DNA of 64,000 bases from JAJFFW01 sp038531315 (GCA_038531315.1 JBCBBT010000004.1:1-64000); one strand, 5' to 3'; positions 41,831 to 52,060 are shown, numbered from the stretch's first letter. Program-made: numbers and translations. Notes: generated from the letters alone by a model not told the origin.

Positions 41831-43417
41831 GTGACGCCTGCCGATTTTCTTATATTGTCCGGCCACTATTCATTGGTCTTTATTCTATGCCTTTACGGCT
41901 TTCACCGACTGATGAATACGGTGCTTGCGGTCAGGGCGAAAAGACGATCAGGCCGCGATCAGAAGATCAGTAAACCGTTCGACACTTTACCCGCCGTGAC
42001 GGTTCAGGCGCCGATCTTCAATGAGAAGTTCGTCGTCAAAAGAGTAATTGATGCGCTGGCGGCGCTCGACTATCCGCGCGAGCGTTTGCAGATTCAAATT
42101 ATTGATGATTCAACCGATGAGACCGCGCGCATTGCGGCTGAGTGCATCGCTGGTTATCGCAATACTGGTATCGATATCGTACACTTTCGGCGTAAGACGC
42201 GGGCGGGGTTTAAAGCCGGCGCGCTTCAGGCGGCAATGGCGTCTGCAAAGGGCGAATTCATCGCAATTTTCGATGCCGATTTTGTTCCGCCAACAGATTT
42301 CCTGAAGGTGATGATTAACGAATTTGTCGACCCGTCGGTTGCGATGGCGCAGGCGCGCTGGCGGTATCTCAATCAGGAAAAATCGCTTCTGACGCGTGTC
42401 CAGGCGATATTGCTTGACGCCCATTTTGCCGTCGAGCAACGGGCGCGATCAGGTCATGGGGTGTTTTTTAATTTCAACGGAACCGCTGGCGTGTGGCGGC
42501 GCGCAGCGATTGACGATGCGGGCGGCTGGCGCGCAGACACGTTGACGGAAGATCTCGATCTTAGCTACAGGGCGCAACTAAGGGGATGGACGTTTGTCTA
42601 CCGTGATGACGTCGGCGCCCCAAGCGAACTTCCGCAAACGATGCGGGCGTTCAAAAGTCAACAACATCGATGGGCGAAAGGTGCCATCGAAGTCATGCGA
42701 CGGGTTGTGCGACCCGTATTGCGTTCAAACCGTTCGCTCCACCAAAAGGCGGAAGCGCTCTTTCACCTGACCGGCAACATTTCCTACCTTGTCCTATTGA
42801 TCGATCTCGCGGTGTTCTTGCCGCTTTCGTTTCTGGTGCGCAGTCATCATGGCGGCGCATTGATAACCGGTCTCGATGTGATCTTGCTTTGCTTCGCGTC
42901 GGTCAGTCATTTGATCTTTTTCGCCGCGGGTCAGGAGAGGGCGGCTCGGTCGTGGTTTCGAACAGCGACGGACTTGCCGGCGTTGTTGCTCGTTTCAATC
43001 GGATTAACAGTCAACAACGGGCGCGCCGTGCTTGAGGCGCTTGCCGGAAAGCGGTCGGCTTTCATCCGTACGCCAAAAAGCGGCGAGGCGGCGACGGGGC
43101 CGGAGGGTCACTCAACCGGATCGAAATACACGCTCGCATCGAATTGGCGCGGAGCATTCGTCGAGGGCGTGTTAGCGGTTTTCTATGTCGGGATGGCGGT
43201 CGCGGCGCTGCTCGCACAAAAACTCGTTGTTTTTGCCTTCCTGCTGCTCATCGCACACGGATACGCCGCTATGCGGTTTCACGACTTCTTCTTGAGAAAT
43301 GGCGGCGGTTGGCGCCGTCTTGCTATAAACGAGCGAACGCAAACGCGGCCATGTGGTCACCGGAAGCGACGCTTGTGCACGCCGGCGTGTGCTCAAACAA
43401 TGCCCGCAAGTCCCTGA
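41831..43417 (+). CDS. Family 2 glycosyltransferase (cellulose synthase-like, membrane)
   Basis: About 528 residues from GTG 41831; the frame is open 17 codons earlier without a better start. The layout is an N-terminal membrane helix (about 8-28), a GT2 catalytic domain with APIFNEKFVVKRVIDAL, IIDDSTDET, FDADFVPP, TEDLDLSYR and the processive-type QQHRWAKG, and then four or so membrane helices. The DD, DAD, TED and QxxRW set is that of enzymes elongating a polysaccharide or glycolipid chain. The product is unknown. The last 25 bases overlap the 3' end of convergent rnhA, so the C-terminal tail after GGGWRRL may be of little consequence. Confidence 0.9.
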   Translation: MTPADFLILSGHYSLVFILCLYGFHRLMNTVLAVRAKRRSGRDQKISKPFDTLPAVTVQAPIFNEKFVVKRVIDALAALDYPRERLQIQIIDDSTDETARIAAECIAGYRNTGIDIVHFRRKTRAGFKAGALQAAMASAKGEFIAIFDADFVPPTDFLKVMINEFVDPSVAMAQARWRYLNQEKSLLTRVQAILLDAHFAVEQRARSGHGVFFNFNGTAGVWRRAAIDDAGGWRADTLTEDLDLSYRAQLRGWTFVYRDDVGAPSELPQTMRAFKSQQHRWAKGAIEVMRRVVRPVLRSNRSLHQKAEALFHLTGNISYLVLLIDLAVFLPLSFLVRSHHGGALITGLDVILLCFASVSHLIFFAAGQERAARSWFRTATDLPALLLVSIGLTVNNGRAVLEALAGKRSAFIRTPKSGEAATGPEGHSTGSKYTLASNWRGAFVEGVLAVFYVGMAVAALLAQKLVVFAFLLLIAHGYAAMRFHDFFLRNGGGWRRLAINERTQTRPCGHRKRRLCTPACAQTMPASP

Positions 43418-43821
43418 CGGGCGAGCGCATCGGCCCGCTCATTGCCGGGATCGCCGGCATGGCCCTTCACCCAACGCCACTCGACATCGCGACCGTCAAG
43501 CCCCTCGTCCAAAAGAAGCCAAAGATCCTTGTTTTTAACCGGTTTACGCGATGCGGTTTTCCAACCGTTTCGTTTCCAGCCATGCATCCATTGCAAGACG
43601 CCGTTTCTGAGATATTGGGAGTCCGTATAAAGCCTTATCGGATCCTTGCCGACGGTCGCCTTCAGCGCCTCAATCGCCGCCAACATTTCCATGCGATTAT
43701 TCGTTGTTTCCTCTTCGCCGCCGCAGATTTCTGTTTCGTCGTCATTGTCGAGGATCAAAACACCCCATCCGCCAGGGCCAGGATTGCCGGAGCAGGCGCC
43801 ATCCGTATACACATCAATCAT
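43393..43821 (-). CDS. rnhA: Ribonuclease HI
   Basis: 142 residues. The catalytic carboxylates are in place: Asp of YTDGACSGNPGPGG, Glu of NNRMEMLAAIEAL, Asp of LYTDSQYL and the late Asp of NERADALAR, with His in VKGHAGDPGN. It removes RNA from RNA-DNA hybrids such as R-loops and Okazaki primers. It is the third gene of the ispH-thrB-rnhA run and overlaps the glycosyltransferase 3' end. Confidence 0.97.
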   Translation of the reverse strand: MIDVYTDGACSGNPGPGGWGVLILDNDDETEICGGEEETTNNRMEMLAAIEALKATVGKDPIRLYTDSQYLRNGVLQWMHGWKRNGWKTASRKPVKNKDLWLLLDEGLDGRDVEWRWVKGHAGDPGNERADALARQGLAGIV

Positions 43822-43848
43822 TTTGAATATTTTCCTGGTTGGCGCGCC

Positions 43849-44805
43849 TTATGAAAACAGGCTTGCTAGTCGGTCCGGTTTGCGCCTTAAGAACACCAAC
43901 AAATCGTGATATGCAAGGGGGTCCTTGACGTTGACGTCGGCGCCGTCAACCTGGTTTAGCCAATCATAGAGCCTCGTTAAGAGAAATCGCAGCGCGGCGC
44001 CGCGAAGGAAGAAGATCATCGCCTGGCGTTCTTCACTCGTCAGAGGACGAAGTTTTTCATAACCGCTCAAGAGGGCGGCGGCGCGGTCGGGGGACCAGCC
44101 GCCTTCGCCAGCCCAGGCGCATAGCGTTATGGCGACGTCGTATGCGTAAAAATCGCTGCAAGAAAAGTAAAAATCAATAACACCGGAAACCTCGCCATCC
44201 TGGAAAAAGATGTTGTCCGGAAACAGATCGGCGTGAATGACGCCGCGCGGCAGAGACGCCGGCCAGTTGGCGCTCAAATAGGCAAGTTCATCATCAATTA
44301 GCGCGGTGAGATTTGGTGAACACGTGTCGGCGCGCGCCCGGCACCGATCCGCGAGCGTGCGCCAGCCCTCAAGGCCGAGAGCGTTGTGTCGCTCGCCGCT
44401 GAAATCCGCGCTGTCGAGATGAAGCTGCGCCATTAATGCGCCGACCTTCTGGCAATGATCGGGCCCTGGGTCCTCGACTTCACTGCCGTTGAGGAAGGTC
44501 GTGATCAGCGCCGGGCGGTCGCATAGCTCTTGCAGCGCGAGGCCGCTTCTATTGGCGACGGGCGCCGGACAATTCCGGCCCGCGGCGCGCAAATGCGCCA
44601 TGAAATCGATGAAAAAAGGCAGGTCCTGTTCTTCGACACGTTGTTCAAACAGCGTGAGAATAAAGCGGCCGTGATCCGTCGTCAGAATATAATTGGAGTT
44701 CTCGATCCCTTTTGTCACGCCCTGATACGACTGGAGCGCGCCGATGTCGTACCGGCGCAAAAAAGCCTTGAGCGCCTCCAGCGAAACATGGGTGTAGACA
44801 GCCAA
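43849..44805 (-). CDS. thrB: Homoserine kinase (ThrB, APH-type)
   Basis: 318 residues. This is the choline-kinase-like homoserine kinase of alpha- and gammaproteobacteria. The N-terminal VTKGIENSNYILTTDHGRFILTLFE is characteristic, and the phosphotransfer loop is GVIHADLFPDNIFF with catalytic Asp and metal-binding Asn; IDFYFSCSDFYAYD follows. It phosphorylates homoserine in threonine synthesis. It begins 3 bases after the ispH stop. Confidence 0.96.
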   Translation of the reverse strand: MAVYTHVSLEALKAFLRRYDIGALQSYQGVTKGIENSNYILTTDHGRFILTLFEQRVEEQDLPFFIDFMAHLRAAGRNCPAPVANRSGLALQELCDRPALITTFLNGSEVEDPGPDHCQKVGALMAQLHLDSADFSGERHNALGLEGWRTLADRCRARADTCSPNLTALIDDELAYLSANWPASLPRGVIHADLFPDNIFFQDGEVSGVIDFYFSCSDFYAYDVAITLCAWAGEGGWSPDRAAALLSGYEKLRPLTSEERQAMIFFLRGAALRFLLTRLYDWLNQVDGADVNVKDPLAYHDLLVFLRRKPDRLASLFS

Positions 44806-44808
44806 GCG

Positions 44809-45777
44809 TCACCCGGCGGCGGCGAGCGGCGGTGTTTTGAAAAAAACGTCTTCCCGCACCGTCTCGACAGTTTCGATTAACAGGGTGAACGCGTCCGCCA
44901 GCCGGGTCAGCAAAGCTTCGACCAGTTCCTCGGGCGCCGATGCGCCGGCCGTGACCCCGATGACGTCGCCGGCTTTAATGACGCCAAGATCGGCGCTTGC
45001 CGGGTCGTCGATCAGCATGGCGCTGGCGACGCCGGCAGCGCGCGCCACGTCAACAAGACGCTTTGAGTTCGAAGACGTCGGTGATCCGATAACGAACAGT
45101 TTGTCAACGCGTTGCGCCAGCGTCTTCACAGCGTCCTGGCGGTTAGATGTCGCAAAACAGATATCGTCTTTGCGCGGACCGGTGATGGCTGGAAAACGTT
45201 TCTTCAAGACATCGATAATCTTGCGGGTATCGTCGACCGACAGCGTCGTTTGCGTAACGTAGGAGAGGGGGACGTCTGGGGGCGCAACCGAGAGTGCGTC
45301 CTGCAGATCTTCAATCACCGAAAAACACTCAGCGGGAGCCTGGCCTGTCACGCCTTCGACCTCGGGGTGGTCCGAATGACCGATAATCAGGACGTGCCGT
45401 CCGGCGGCGATGAACCGGCGAACCTGTGCGTGCACTTTGAGGACAAGCGGACAGGCGGCGTCGATCAATGTGATCCCGCGCGCATTGGCTTCCGCATGCG
45501 CCCGCGCGGGTGAGCCATGGGCTGAAAACACCAGCGGGCGGTCGTCGGGCGCCTCGCCGACTTCGTCGATAAAGACCGCGCCCATGGCGCGCAGCCGCGC
45601 GACGACGTGGTCGTTGTGGACAATTTCATGGCGGACAAAAACCGGGGCGCCGTAATGGCGCAACGCATTTTCAACGGTTTCAATGGCCCGTGTCACGCCG
45701 GCGCAAAACCCACGCGGCGAGGCCAGCAAAACCTTCAGGCCAGACCGTTGCGTCGCCGCCGCCTGCCCGTTGACCAT
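44809..45777 (-). CDS. ispH: 4-hydroxy-3-methylbut-2-enyl diphosphate reductase
   Basis: 322 residues from ATG 45777, with GGCGAGAG just upstream; an in-frame Met ten codons earlier is less likely. The three cluster Cys are in SPRGFCAGV, DAACPLV and DICFATSNRQ, along with HGSPARAH and TQTTLSVDDT. It makes IPP and DMAPP at the last step of the MEP pathway and binds a [4Fe-4S] cluster. It is the first gene of the ispH-thrB-rnhA operon. Confidence 0.97.
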   Translation of the reverse strand: MVNGQAAATQRSGLKVLLASPRGFCAGVTRAIETVENALRHYGAPVFVRHEIVHNDHVVARLRAMGAVFIDEVGEAPDDRPLVFSAHGSPARAHAEANARGITLIDAACPLVLKVHAQVRRFIAAGRHVLIIGHSDHPEVEGVTGQAPAECFSVIEDLQDALSVAPPDVPLSYVTQTTLSVDDTRKIIDVLKKRFPAITGPRKDDICFATSNRQDAVKTLAQRVDKLFVIGSPTSSNSKRLVDVARAAGVASAMLIDDPASADLGVIKAGDVIGVTAGASAPEELVEALLTRLADAFTLLIETVETVREDVFFKTPPLAAAG

Positions 45778-45965
45778 TCTCTCGCCTGCCTTTCCTGTGC
45801 GCCGCATGGGGCATTTCCGAACGCGTGGTGAGACGTCTTTTCACGCCATTGCGCCTCATCGCGGTACCCGGTAGGACCTACAGCGCTACTTGGACCGTTA
45901 CGCGGCCCGGCTGCGACCTTTACGCGGCGTTTTTCAGTCTTTTGTTGAATATAAGGGTTCGGAAA

Positions 45966-46523
45966 ATGAATAAAGTGTTGGTGCTCGCGCTCATCGCCGC
46001 AGCGACGTTTGGTTGCGCGTCCAGTGAGCGCCAAAAAGCTGCGCGGGAGAAAAACCCGGCGCCGTGCCCGAACATCCTTGTATTGAACGACGCCGCCCGT
46101 CTGATCGAGTTCGCCGGCGAGGAGCAATCGCTCGAAAATGTCGCCTACACGGCCGAAATAACGAATGTCTCGCTCGGGTGCCGATATTTCGCCGACAAGC
46201 CGATCGACGCGAGTATCGAAATCGATCTCGCCTTTGGCAGGGGCCCGAAAGCAGACGCCGCCGAGAAAGAATTCACCTATTTTGTTGCGGTGACGCGCCG
46301 CAATCTCGAAGTGATCGAGAAAGCCGAATTCACGATACCCGTGAAGTTCGGCAAGAAATCAAACATAGCGCTGATCGAACAGGAAATTGACGAAATCCTG
46401 ATCCCGCGCGCCAACGAACAAACGGCCGGGTCTAATTTCGAGATCATTGTTGGTCTGGCCCTGACGCCGGCGCAAGCGCGATACAATCGCTCCGGCAAGA
46501 GTCTGAAATTCCCGAACCTTTAG
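45966..46523 (+). CDS. Small lipoprotein of unknown function
   Basis: 185 residues from ATG 45966; the frame is open 47 codons upstream but that part lacks a ribosome site. A lipobox TFGCAS is near residue 18. The mature part has CPNILVLNDAARLIEF, a Cys in VSLGCRYFADKPIDASIEIDL and later FTIPVKFGKKSNIALIEQEID. It looks like a beta-rich periplasmic domain seen next to argS in related genomes, but I do not recognise the family. The stop is immediately followed by the argS start (no gap), so the two are coupled. Confidence 0.8.
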   Translation: MNKVLVLALIAAATFGCASSERQKAAREKNPAPCPNILVLNDAARLIEFAGEEQSLENVAYTAEITNVSLGCRYFADKPIDASIEIDLAFGRGPKADAAEKEFTYFVAVTRRNLEVIEKAEFTIPVKFGKKSNIALIEQEIDEILIPRANEQTAGSNFEIIVGLALTPAQARYNRSGKSLKFPNL

Positions 46524-48299
46524 ATGACGCTGCTTGAAGACCTCGCTGGCATCTTAGGAGCGGCGTTCGAAGCGGAAGGCTTCGACGCAGGCTATGGGGC
46601 TGTGCGCGTCTCTGACCGACCTGACCTTGCGCAATTCCAATGCAACGGCGCCTTGGCGGCGGCCAAAAGCGCGGCGAAGTCAGAAAAACTCAATCCCCGC
46701 GCCCTCGGCGAGCGAATCGCCGGACGGCTTGATGGCGATGACCGCTTTTCTGATGTGGGGGTCGCCGGGCCCGGCTTTGTGAACATCAATCTGTCCGATA
46801 CGTTCCTGTCGCAGCGTGCGACCGGGCTTGCCGGCGATGAACGCCTCGGCGGCTGGTCGCATGCGGTTCCGGAAAAAGTCGTGCTTGATTTCGGCGGTCC
46901 GAATGTGGCCAAGCCGCTCCATGTCGGTCATTTGCGGTCGGCGATTATCGGCGAAAGCCTGAAACGGCTGCTGCGGTTTGCGGGCGATGATGTTGTCGGC
47001 GACATTCATCTCGGCGACTGGGGCCTGCAGATGGGACAGCTCATTTCAGAGCTCGCGCTGCGCCAGCCGGACCTGCCGTACTTCAACAATAACTTTGACG
47101 GTCCGTACCCGGAAACGCCGCCGATCGCCCTGAGTGATCTTGAGGAGATGTATCCCGCCGCCTCCGCCGCTTGCAAAGCTGATCCCGAGCGCGCCGAGGC
47201 CGCGCGTCGGGCGACCAAACAACTGCAGGACGGCCATAAAGGGTATCGCGCGCTCTGGCGCGGCTTTGTCGACCTGTCCGTCGATGCAATGCGCCGCAAT
47301 TACGCCGACCTGAATGTCGTCTTCGATCTCTGGAAGGGCGAGTCTGACGCCGATCCCTATATTGAGGAAATCGTCAGCGACTTGCGCGCGCGCGAGGTCG
47401 CCGTGGAATCCGACGGCGCGCTCGTGGTGCCGGTTTCACGCGCGGACGACAAAAAAGAAATGCCGCCGCTCATTCTGGTCAATTCGCAGGGCGCCGTCGG
47501 CTATCATGCGACCGATATCGCGACGATCGTCGACCGCAAACGATCGCAGCAGCCGGACCGCATTTTCTATGTGGTCGACAACCGGCAGAGCCTTCATTTT
47601 GAACAGGTCTTTCGCGCGGTCGACAAGGCCGGCTATTTCGACGAACACCGCCTTGAGCATCTCGGTTTCGGGACCATGCAGGGACCGGACGGCAAGCCGT
47701 TCAAGACCCGCGAGGGCGGCGTCCTGAAGCTGCGCGACCTGATCGACCTGGTGAGCGAACAGGCGATCAAACGTCTCGGCGAAAACGGGTTGGCGAGTGA
47801 GGCGGGCGACGCCGAGCAGCGCGAGATTGCCCGCAAGGTTGGCGTCGCCGCCTTGAAATTTGCCGATCTCTCAAGCCAACGCACCACTGACTACATCTTC
47901 GATCTCGATCGGTTTATGGCTTTTGAAGGAAAGACAGGCCCTTATCTGCTCTATGCGAGCGTGCGCGTGAAATCGGTGCTCCGCCGCGCCGCCGACAAAG
48001 GCGAAACCGCTGGCGCGCCAATTGCGGCAGCGGCGAAAGAAGAGCGCGACCTTGCTCTTTGTCTTCTGGGGTTCAGCGACGCAGTCAAATCCGCGCATCA
48101 AAAACGCATGCCGCATTTCCTGTGCGAACACGCATACGCGCTGGCGCAGGCATTTTCGAAATTTTACGGGGCCTGCCGGATTCTCGACGAAAAAGACGAC
48201 GCGGTTCGTGGATCGCGGCTGACGCTCGCCGACGCCGCCGGTCGGCAGCTCACATTGACGCTGTCGCTGCTGGGGATCGAGACGCCGGACCGTATGTGA
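46524..48299 (+). CDS. argS: Arginyl-tRNA synthetase
   Basis: 591 residues, full length. The N-terminal Add-1 domain precedes the HIGH-type motif HVGHLRSAIIGE (near residue 132). The KMSKS position is replaced by GPDGKPFKTREGG, normal for this enzyme. The C-terminal anticodon-binding DALR domain ends in LTLTLSLLGIETPDRM. It charges tRNA-Arg; tRNA is required for activation. Its start directly abuts the upstream lipoprotein stop. In many alphaproteobacteria a SPOR protein and nagZ follow; here a TonB receptor does. Confidence 0.97.
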   Translation: MTLLEDLAGILGAAFEAEGFDAGYGAVRVSDRPDLAQFQCNGALAAAKSAAKSEKLNPRALGERIAGRLDGDDRFSDVGVAGPGFVNINLSDTFLSQRATGLAGDERLGGWSHAVPEKVVLDFGGPNVAKPLHVGHLRSAIIGESLKRLLRFAGDDVVGDIHLGDWGLQMGQLISELALRQPDLPYFNNNFDGPYPETPPIALSDLEEMYPAASAACKADPERAEAARRATKQLQDGHKGYRALWRGFVDLSVDAMRRNYADLNVVFDLWKGESDADPYIEEIVSDLRAREVAVESDGALVVPVSRADDKKEMPPLILVNSQGAVGYHATDIATIVDRKRSQQPDRIFYVVDNRQSLHFEQVFRAVDKAGYFDEHRLEHLGFGTMQGPDGKPFKTREGGVLKLRDLIDLVSEQAIKRLGENGLASEAGDAEQREIARKVGVAALKFADLSSQRTTDYIFDLDRFMAFEGKTGPYLLYASVRVKSVLRRAADKGETAGAPIAAAAKEERDLALCLLGFSDAVKSAHQKRMPHFLCEHAYALAQAFSKFYGACRILDEKDDAVRGSRLTLADAAGRQLTLTLSLLGIETPDRM

Positions 48300-48624
48300 T
48301 CCGTATTTCGCTGCTCGCCGTCGCGACAGGCGGGCTGTGGATATTTTGTGGAAAACTAACGCCTCACTGCGACATTCTGGCTGTTTGAGCCAAAAAAATC
48401 TTTGCATTCTAACGGCTTGTCGGCAGCTACTCCGTAAGCAAACAATTTGAATGTTATATCGCTGCGATGCAAAAAGATCACGGTCTTTTCAGGAAAATTG
48501 CATCAACCGATTTTGAAATTGGAATTGTCGCAAAAGTGTAGCAACTCGCTTTTATGGGCTCTGGCGCGTGGCGGCGTCCGCTTGCGCTGCTGATCCTATC
48601 TCTCCAAGTCCGGGACCCTTATTA
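48300..48624. other. 325-base upstream region of the TonB receptor
   Basis: No gene is supported. It becomes AT-rich around 48390-48550 (for example CAATTTGAATGTTATAT near 48440), as expected for a promoter region, but no single -35/-10 pair is clear, and no Fur-type palindrome was found. Confidence 0.4.
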
Positions 48625-51600
48625 ATGAAATTGACACGAATTCTCCGCGCTAGCGCGGCGACAATCGCAATTGCGTCGGCAAGCGCCATCGCGACAGCGC
48701 CTGTGGCCTACGCCCAAACGACCGTCTCCAGCATACGGGGCGTCATCACCAGCGAAGACGGCGCGCCGCTTTCGGGCGCGACCGTAACCGTCACAGATAC
48801 GCGCACGGGCGCAAGCCAGACGCTGACAACCGGCGACAGCGGCCAGTATTCGGCGCGGAACCTTTCTGTCGGCGGCCCTTACAATGTTTCGGTGAGCCGC
48901 GAAGGCTTCGCTTCCGAGCGTCTGGAAGGCGTCTTTGTCAATCTGAGTGGTCCGACGACGGCGAACATCGACCTCGCGGCCAGCGCGCAGGGGGGCGGCG
49001 ACGAAATCGTCGTTGTCGCGACCCGGTCGAACACGCAGCAACTCGCTATTGGACCGAGTTCGACGTTCTCGCTTGAAACCATCGAAGCCCTGCCGTCGAT
49101 CAGCCGCGATATCCGCGATATCATCCGGGTTGACCCGCGTTTGACCGTTTCAGGCGGCGACGACCAGGTGTCGTGCCTGGGCGGCAACTCGCGCGCAACC
49201 TCATTTACGATTGACGGCGTTCAGACGAATGACGCCTTTGGCCTGAATGCTTCGGGTACGCCGTCGCGCGCCAACTTCCCGCTGCCCTTCGACGCCATTC
49301 AGGAAACGGCTGTCGAATTCGCGCCCTATGACGTTGAATACGGTCAGTTCACGACCTGTAACATCAACATCGTCACCAAATCCGGGTCGAATGAATTCCA
49401 CGGTTCGGCGTTTGCGGTGTTCAACAACCGGAGCCTGACAGGCTCGCAAGCCGGCGACTTTACGGTGCTGGGCGATGCGCCGTTTCGCGATTTCAACTGG
49501 GGCGCGGAAGTGCGCGGTCCGATTATCAAGGACACGCTGTTCCTTGCGGTCGCGTATGAAGAAATTCGCGATGGCGGCACGATTGTCGGCTTCGGTCCGG
49601 AAGACGGCACTTTCGCCAATCCCGTCGAGAATTTTACATTCGCGGATCTCGATGAAATCACCGCGATTGCGAACAGTCTCGGATTTGAGACCGGCGGTCT
49701 CGCGTCCGTCGTTCCTGAAACCAGCCGCCGTCTTTCGACGCGCGTAGACTGGTATCTCAGCGACCAGCACCGGCTCGAAGCCAACTATGTGCGCGAGCGC
49801 GAGCTGGAAACCGAAACCGACCTTCAGGGCGTTGATTTCCAGCCGCTGAATTCGTTCGAGAATTCGGGTTCAAGCAACGAGCGTTATTCGTTCCGGCTGT
49901 TCTCGGAGTGGACGCCGGAAATCACCACCGAAATCCGCGTATCGCGCACCGATAACCAGGACATCCAGAGCCCGGTCGGCGGCGGCGAAGCGCAAAGCGA
50001 CAATCCGATCCCGCGTTTCCTGATCCAGGGCGGCGATAACGGCCCCTTCGGCGGCGGCGACGACGGCATTCAGATCACGGGGCCGGGCATCTTCCGGTCC
50101 GCCAACGAACTCATCACGCAGCTCGATCAGGTCAAATTCAAGCTCGACTATCAGCGTGGAAACCACCTTCTCACCGGCGGTTACGAGTTGAACAGCCTTG
50201 AAGTGTTCAACCTTTTTATCATCGATGCAACGGGCTCCATCCGTTTTGATGATGCGGATGCGTTCGCCGCCGGAACAGCGAACGAAATTACAATTAACGC
50301 GACGGCGTCGGGCGATCCGAACGATGCGGCCGCGGAATTCACACGCAACATTCATTCGTTGTATTTCCAGGACACCTGGACGCCGACGGACGCGCTCAAG
50401 CTTTCACTTGGTCTGCGGTATGATTTCTATCAGTCGCAGGATGTCCCAACGGCGAGCCCGCTGTTTGAGCAACGCTATGGCTTCTCCAATGCGACAGGCT
50501 TTAATGACTTCTCCATTTTGTTGCCCCGCTTTGGTCTCAACTACGACGCTGGTTCGACCTTCTTTGGCGAGACCAGCTTCCGCGCCGGCGCCGGCGTCTT
50601 CTCGGGCGGCGATCCGACCGTCTTCTACTCCAACGCCTTCACCAATAACGGTTTCGGCACGGCGTTCGCGGCTTCCTTCTTCGGTCTTTGCACCGACGAT
50701 GAGCTCGACGTTATCGATGACGCCGGCAATTTCACGGGCGTTCCGTCTTGCATCACCGACGCCGCTGCGGCGGGTGCGTCAAGCGGCAACGGTCGTACAG
50801 ATGCGATCGATCCGAACTTGAACGTGCCGTCAGTGGTGCGCGGGTCGCTCGGCTTCACGCATTTCACTGATTTTGGTGGCGCTGCGGGCGGCTTGTTCGA
50901 CGACTGGACGGTCAATGTCGATCTGATCTACACGGCGAACCGGAACTCGTTCGACTTTATCGATCTGACGCTGTCGCCGGTCGGCACGGCGCCGGATGGG
51001 CGCGCACTCCTTGAGGCCATCGATCCGCTCCGCGACGACTGTAACGCGACTTTCATCGGGCCGCGCGCCGGTTTCGCTAATGTGACGGATGATTGTTTCA
51101 CCAGCCGCGACCAGGATATTCTCCTGACAAATGTCGACGGCGATAACGGCCGTTCAATCTCGTTCTCGACACAGTTTGCAAAAACCTTTGAATACGATCT
51201 CTTCAATCGTCCTGCGAGCTGGAGCGTTAATCTTGGTTATGCTTACACTGACGCAACGCAAGTTGTCGGCAGCTTGAGCTCCACGGCGACATCAAACTTT
51301 GAAGAAGTCGCGACCGTTGTTCCGAACCAGAACTTTGCGGCGCCGTCGCAGTTCCTCAACCGTCACGTTGTCTCGCTGGCGTCGACATTCCGTCAGGAAT
51401 TCGTCGCCGACCTGCCGACGTCGTTCAGCTTCTTCGTGTCGGCGCGTGAGGGCAACCCGTTCTCCTACGTCTTCGAAGACGACACAGGCGAGCGCGTCTT
51501 TGGGGACTCCGATGATGAAAACCGGATCCTCCTGACGGTGCCGACCGGCCCGAACGATCCGTTGTTCGATTTCTCCAACGTGCCTGCGGATAATCTTGCA

Positions 51601-52005
51601 GAGTTGTTTGCATTCCTTGATTCAAGCGGTCTGTCTGAGTTCGCCGGCGGTTTCGCACCGAGAAACCAGTTCCGCGATCCGTGGTTTGTCGATGTTGACT
51701 TCCGGTTCCAGCAAGAACTGCCGACCCTGGTCGATGGTTTGCGCTCGATCTTCTATGTCGACATTGAGAACTTCCTGAACCTGATCGACAGCGACAGAAA
51801 TGTCCTGCGCACATTTGACCGCGGTAACTCGCGCGAGGGTGTGCCGGTATTCGAGATCGATGAGATCAATGATCAGGGTCAGTTCGTGGTGAACGCGCGG
51901 GGCCTTGAGTCTCAGATCACTGGCGGCAGCACCGGCGATATCTTCGATCGAAACGCCGCACAATCACTTTGGGCGGTTCAGTTTGGCCTTCGCTTTGAGT
52001 TCTAA
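48625..52005 (+). CDS. TonB-dependent receptor, Oar-like, with N-terminal carboxypeptidase-regulatory domain
   Basis: About 1126 residues from ATG 48625; the frame is open 19 codons earlier. The signal peptide ends at VAYAQ. A beta-sandwich of the carboxypeptidase regulatory type (GVITSEDGAPLSGATVTVTDTRTG, about 35-115) precedes the plug (about 130-250; GNSRATSFTIDGVQTNDAFG) and a long beta-barrel ending in LRFEF. Size and domain order match the Oar family, which transports proteins or large polypeptides in some bacteria. The barrel contains many FN and DD loops. No SusD or TonB gene is nearby. A strong terminator follows. Confidence 0.93.
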   Translation: MKLTRILRASAATIAIASASAIATAPVAYAQTTVSSIRGVITSEDGAPLSGATVTVTDTRTGASQTLTTGDSGQYSARNLSVGGPYNVSVSREGFASERLEGVFVNLSGPTTANIDLAASAQGGGDEIVVVATRSNTQQLAIGPSSTFSLETIEALPSISRDIRDIIRVDPRLTVSGGDDQVSCLGGNSRATSFTIDGVQTNDAFGLNASGTPSRANFPLPFDAIQETAVEFAPYDVEYGQFTTCNINIVTKSGSNEFHGSAFAVFNNRSLTGSQAGDFTVLGDAPFRDFNWGAEVRGPIIKDTLFLAVAYEEIRDGGTIVGFGPEDGTFANPVENFTFADLDEITAIANSLGFETGGLASVVPETSRRLSTRVDWYLSDQHRLEANYVRERELETETDLQGVDFQPLNSFENSGSSNERYSFRLFSEWTPEITTEIRVSRTDNQDIQSPVGGGEAQSDNPIPRFLIQGGDNGPFGGGDDGIQITGPGIFRSANELITQLDQVKFKLDYQRGNHLLTGGYELNSLEVFNLFIIDATGSIRFDDADAFAAGTANEITINATASGDPNDAAAEFTRNIHSLYFQDTWTPTDALKLSLGLRYDFYQSQDVPTASPLFEQRYGFSNATGFNDFSILLPRFGLNYDAGSTFFGETSFRAGAGVFSGGDPTVFYSNAFTNNGFGTAFAASFFGLCTDDELDVIDDAGNFTGVPSCITDAAAAGASSGNGRTDAIDPNLNVPSVVRGSLGFTHFTDFGGAAGGLFDDWTVNVDLIYTANRNSFDFIDLTLSPVGTAPDGRALLEAIDPLRDDCNATFIGPRAGFANVTDDCFTSRDQDILLTNVDGDNGRSISFSTQFAKTFEYDLFNRPASWSVNLGYAYTDATQVVGSLSSTATSNFEEVATVVPNQNFAAPSQFLNRHVVSLASTFRQEFVADLPTSFSFFVSAREGNPFSYVFEDDTGERVFGDSDDENRILLTVPTGPNDPLFDFSNVPADNLAELFAFLDSSGLSEFAGGFAPRNQFRDPWFVDVDFRFQQELPTLVDGLRSIFYVDIENFLNLIDSDRNVLRTFDRGNSREGVPVFEIDEINDQGQFVVNARGLESQITGGSTGDIFDRNAAQSLWAVQFGLRFEF

Positions 52006-52030
52006 GGGCGAGCCCGCACACAAACTGAAA

Positions 52031-52060
52031 AGGGCGGCCAGACGGCCGCCCTTTTTCTTT
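52031..52060 (+). terminator. Intrinsic terminator of the TonB receptor gene
   Basis: The 9-bp stem AGGGCGGCC / GGCCGCCCT with an AGAC loop is followed by TTTTCTTT. Confidence 0.92.

Noticed and set aside
45825..45965. Longer N-terminus of the lipoprotein before argS
   Set aside because: The clear lipoprotein signal begins at 45966, and the upstream part is Arg-rich and unsupported.
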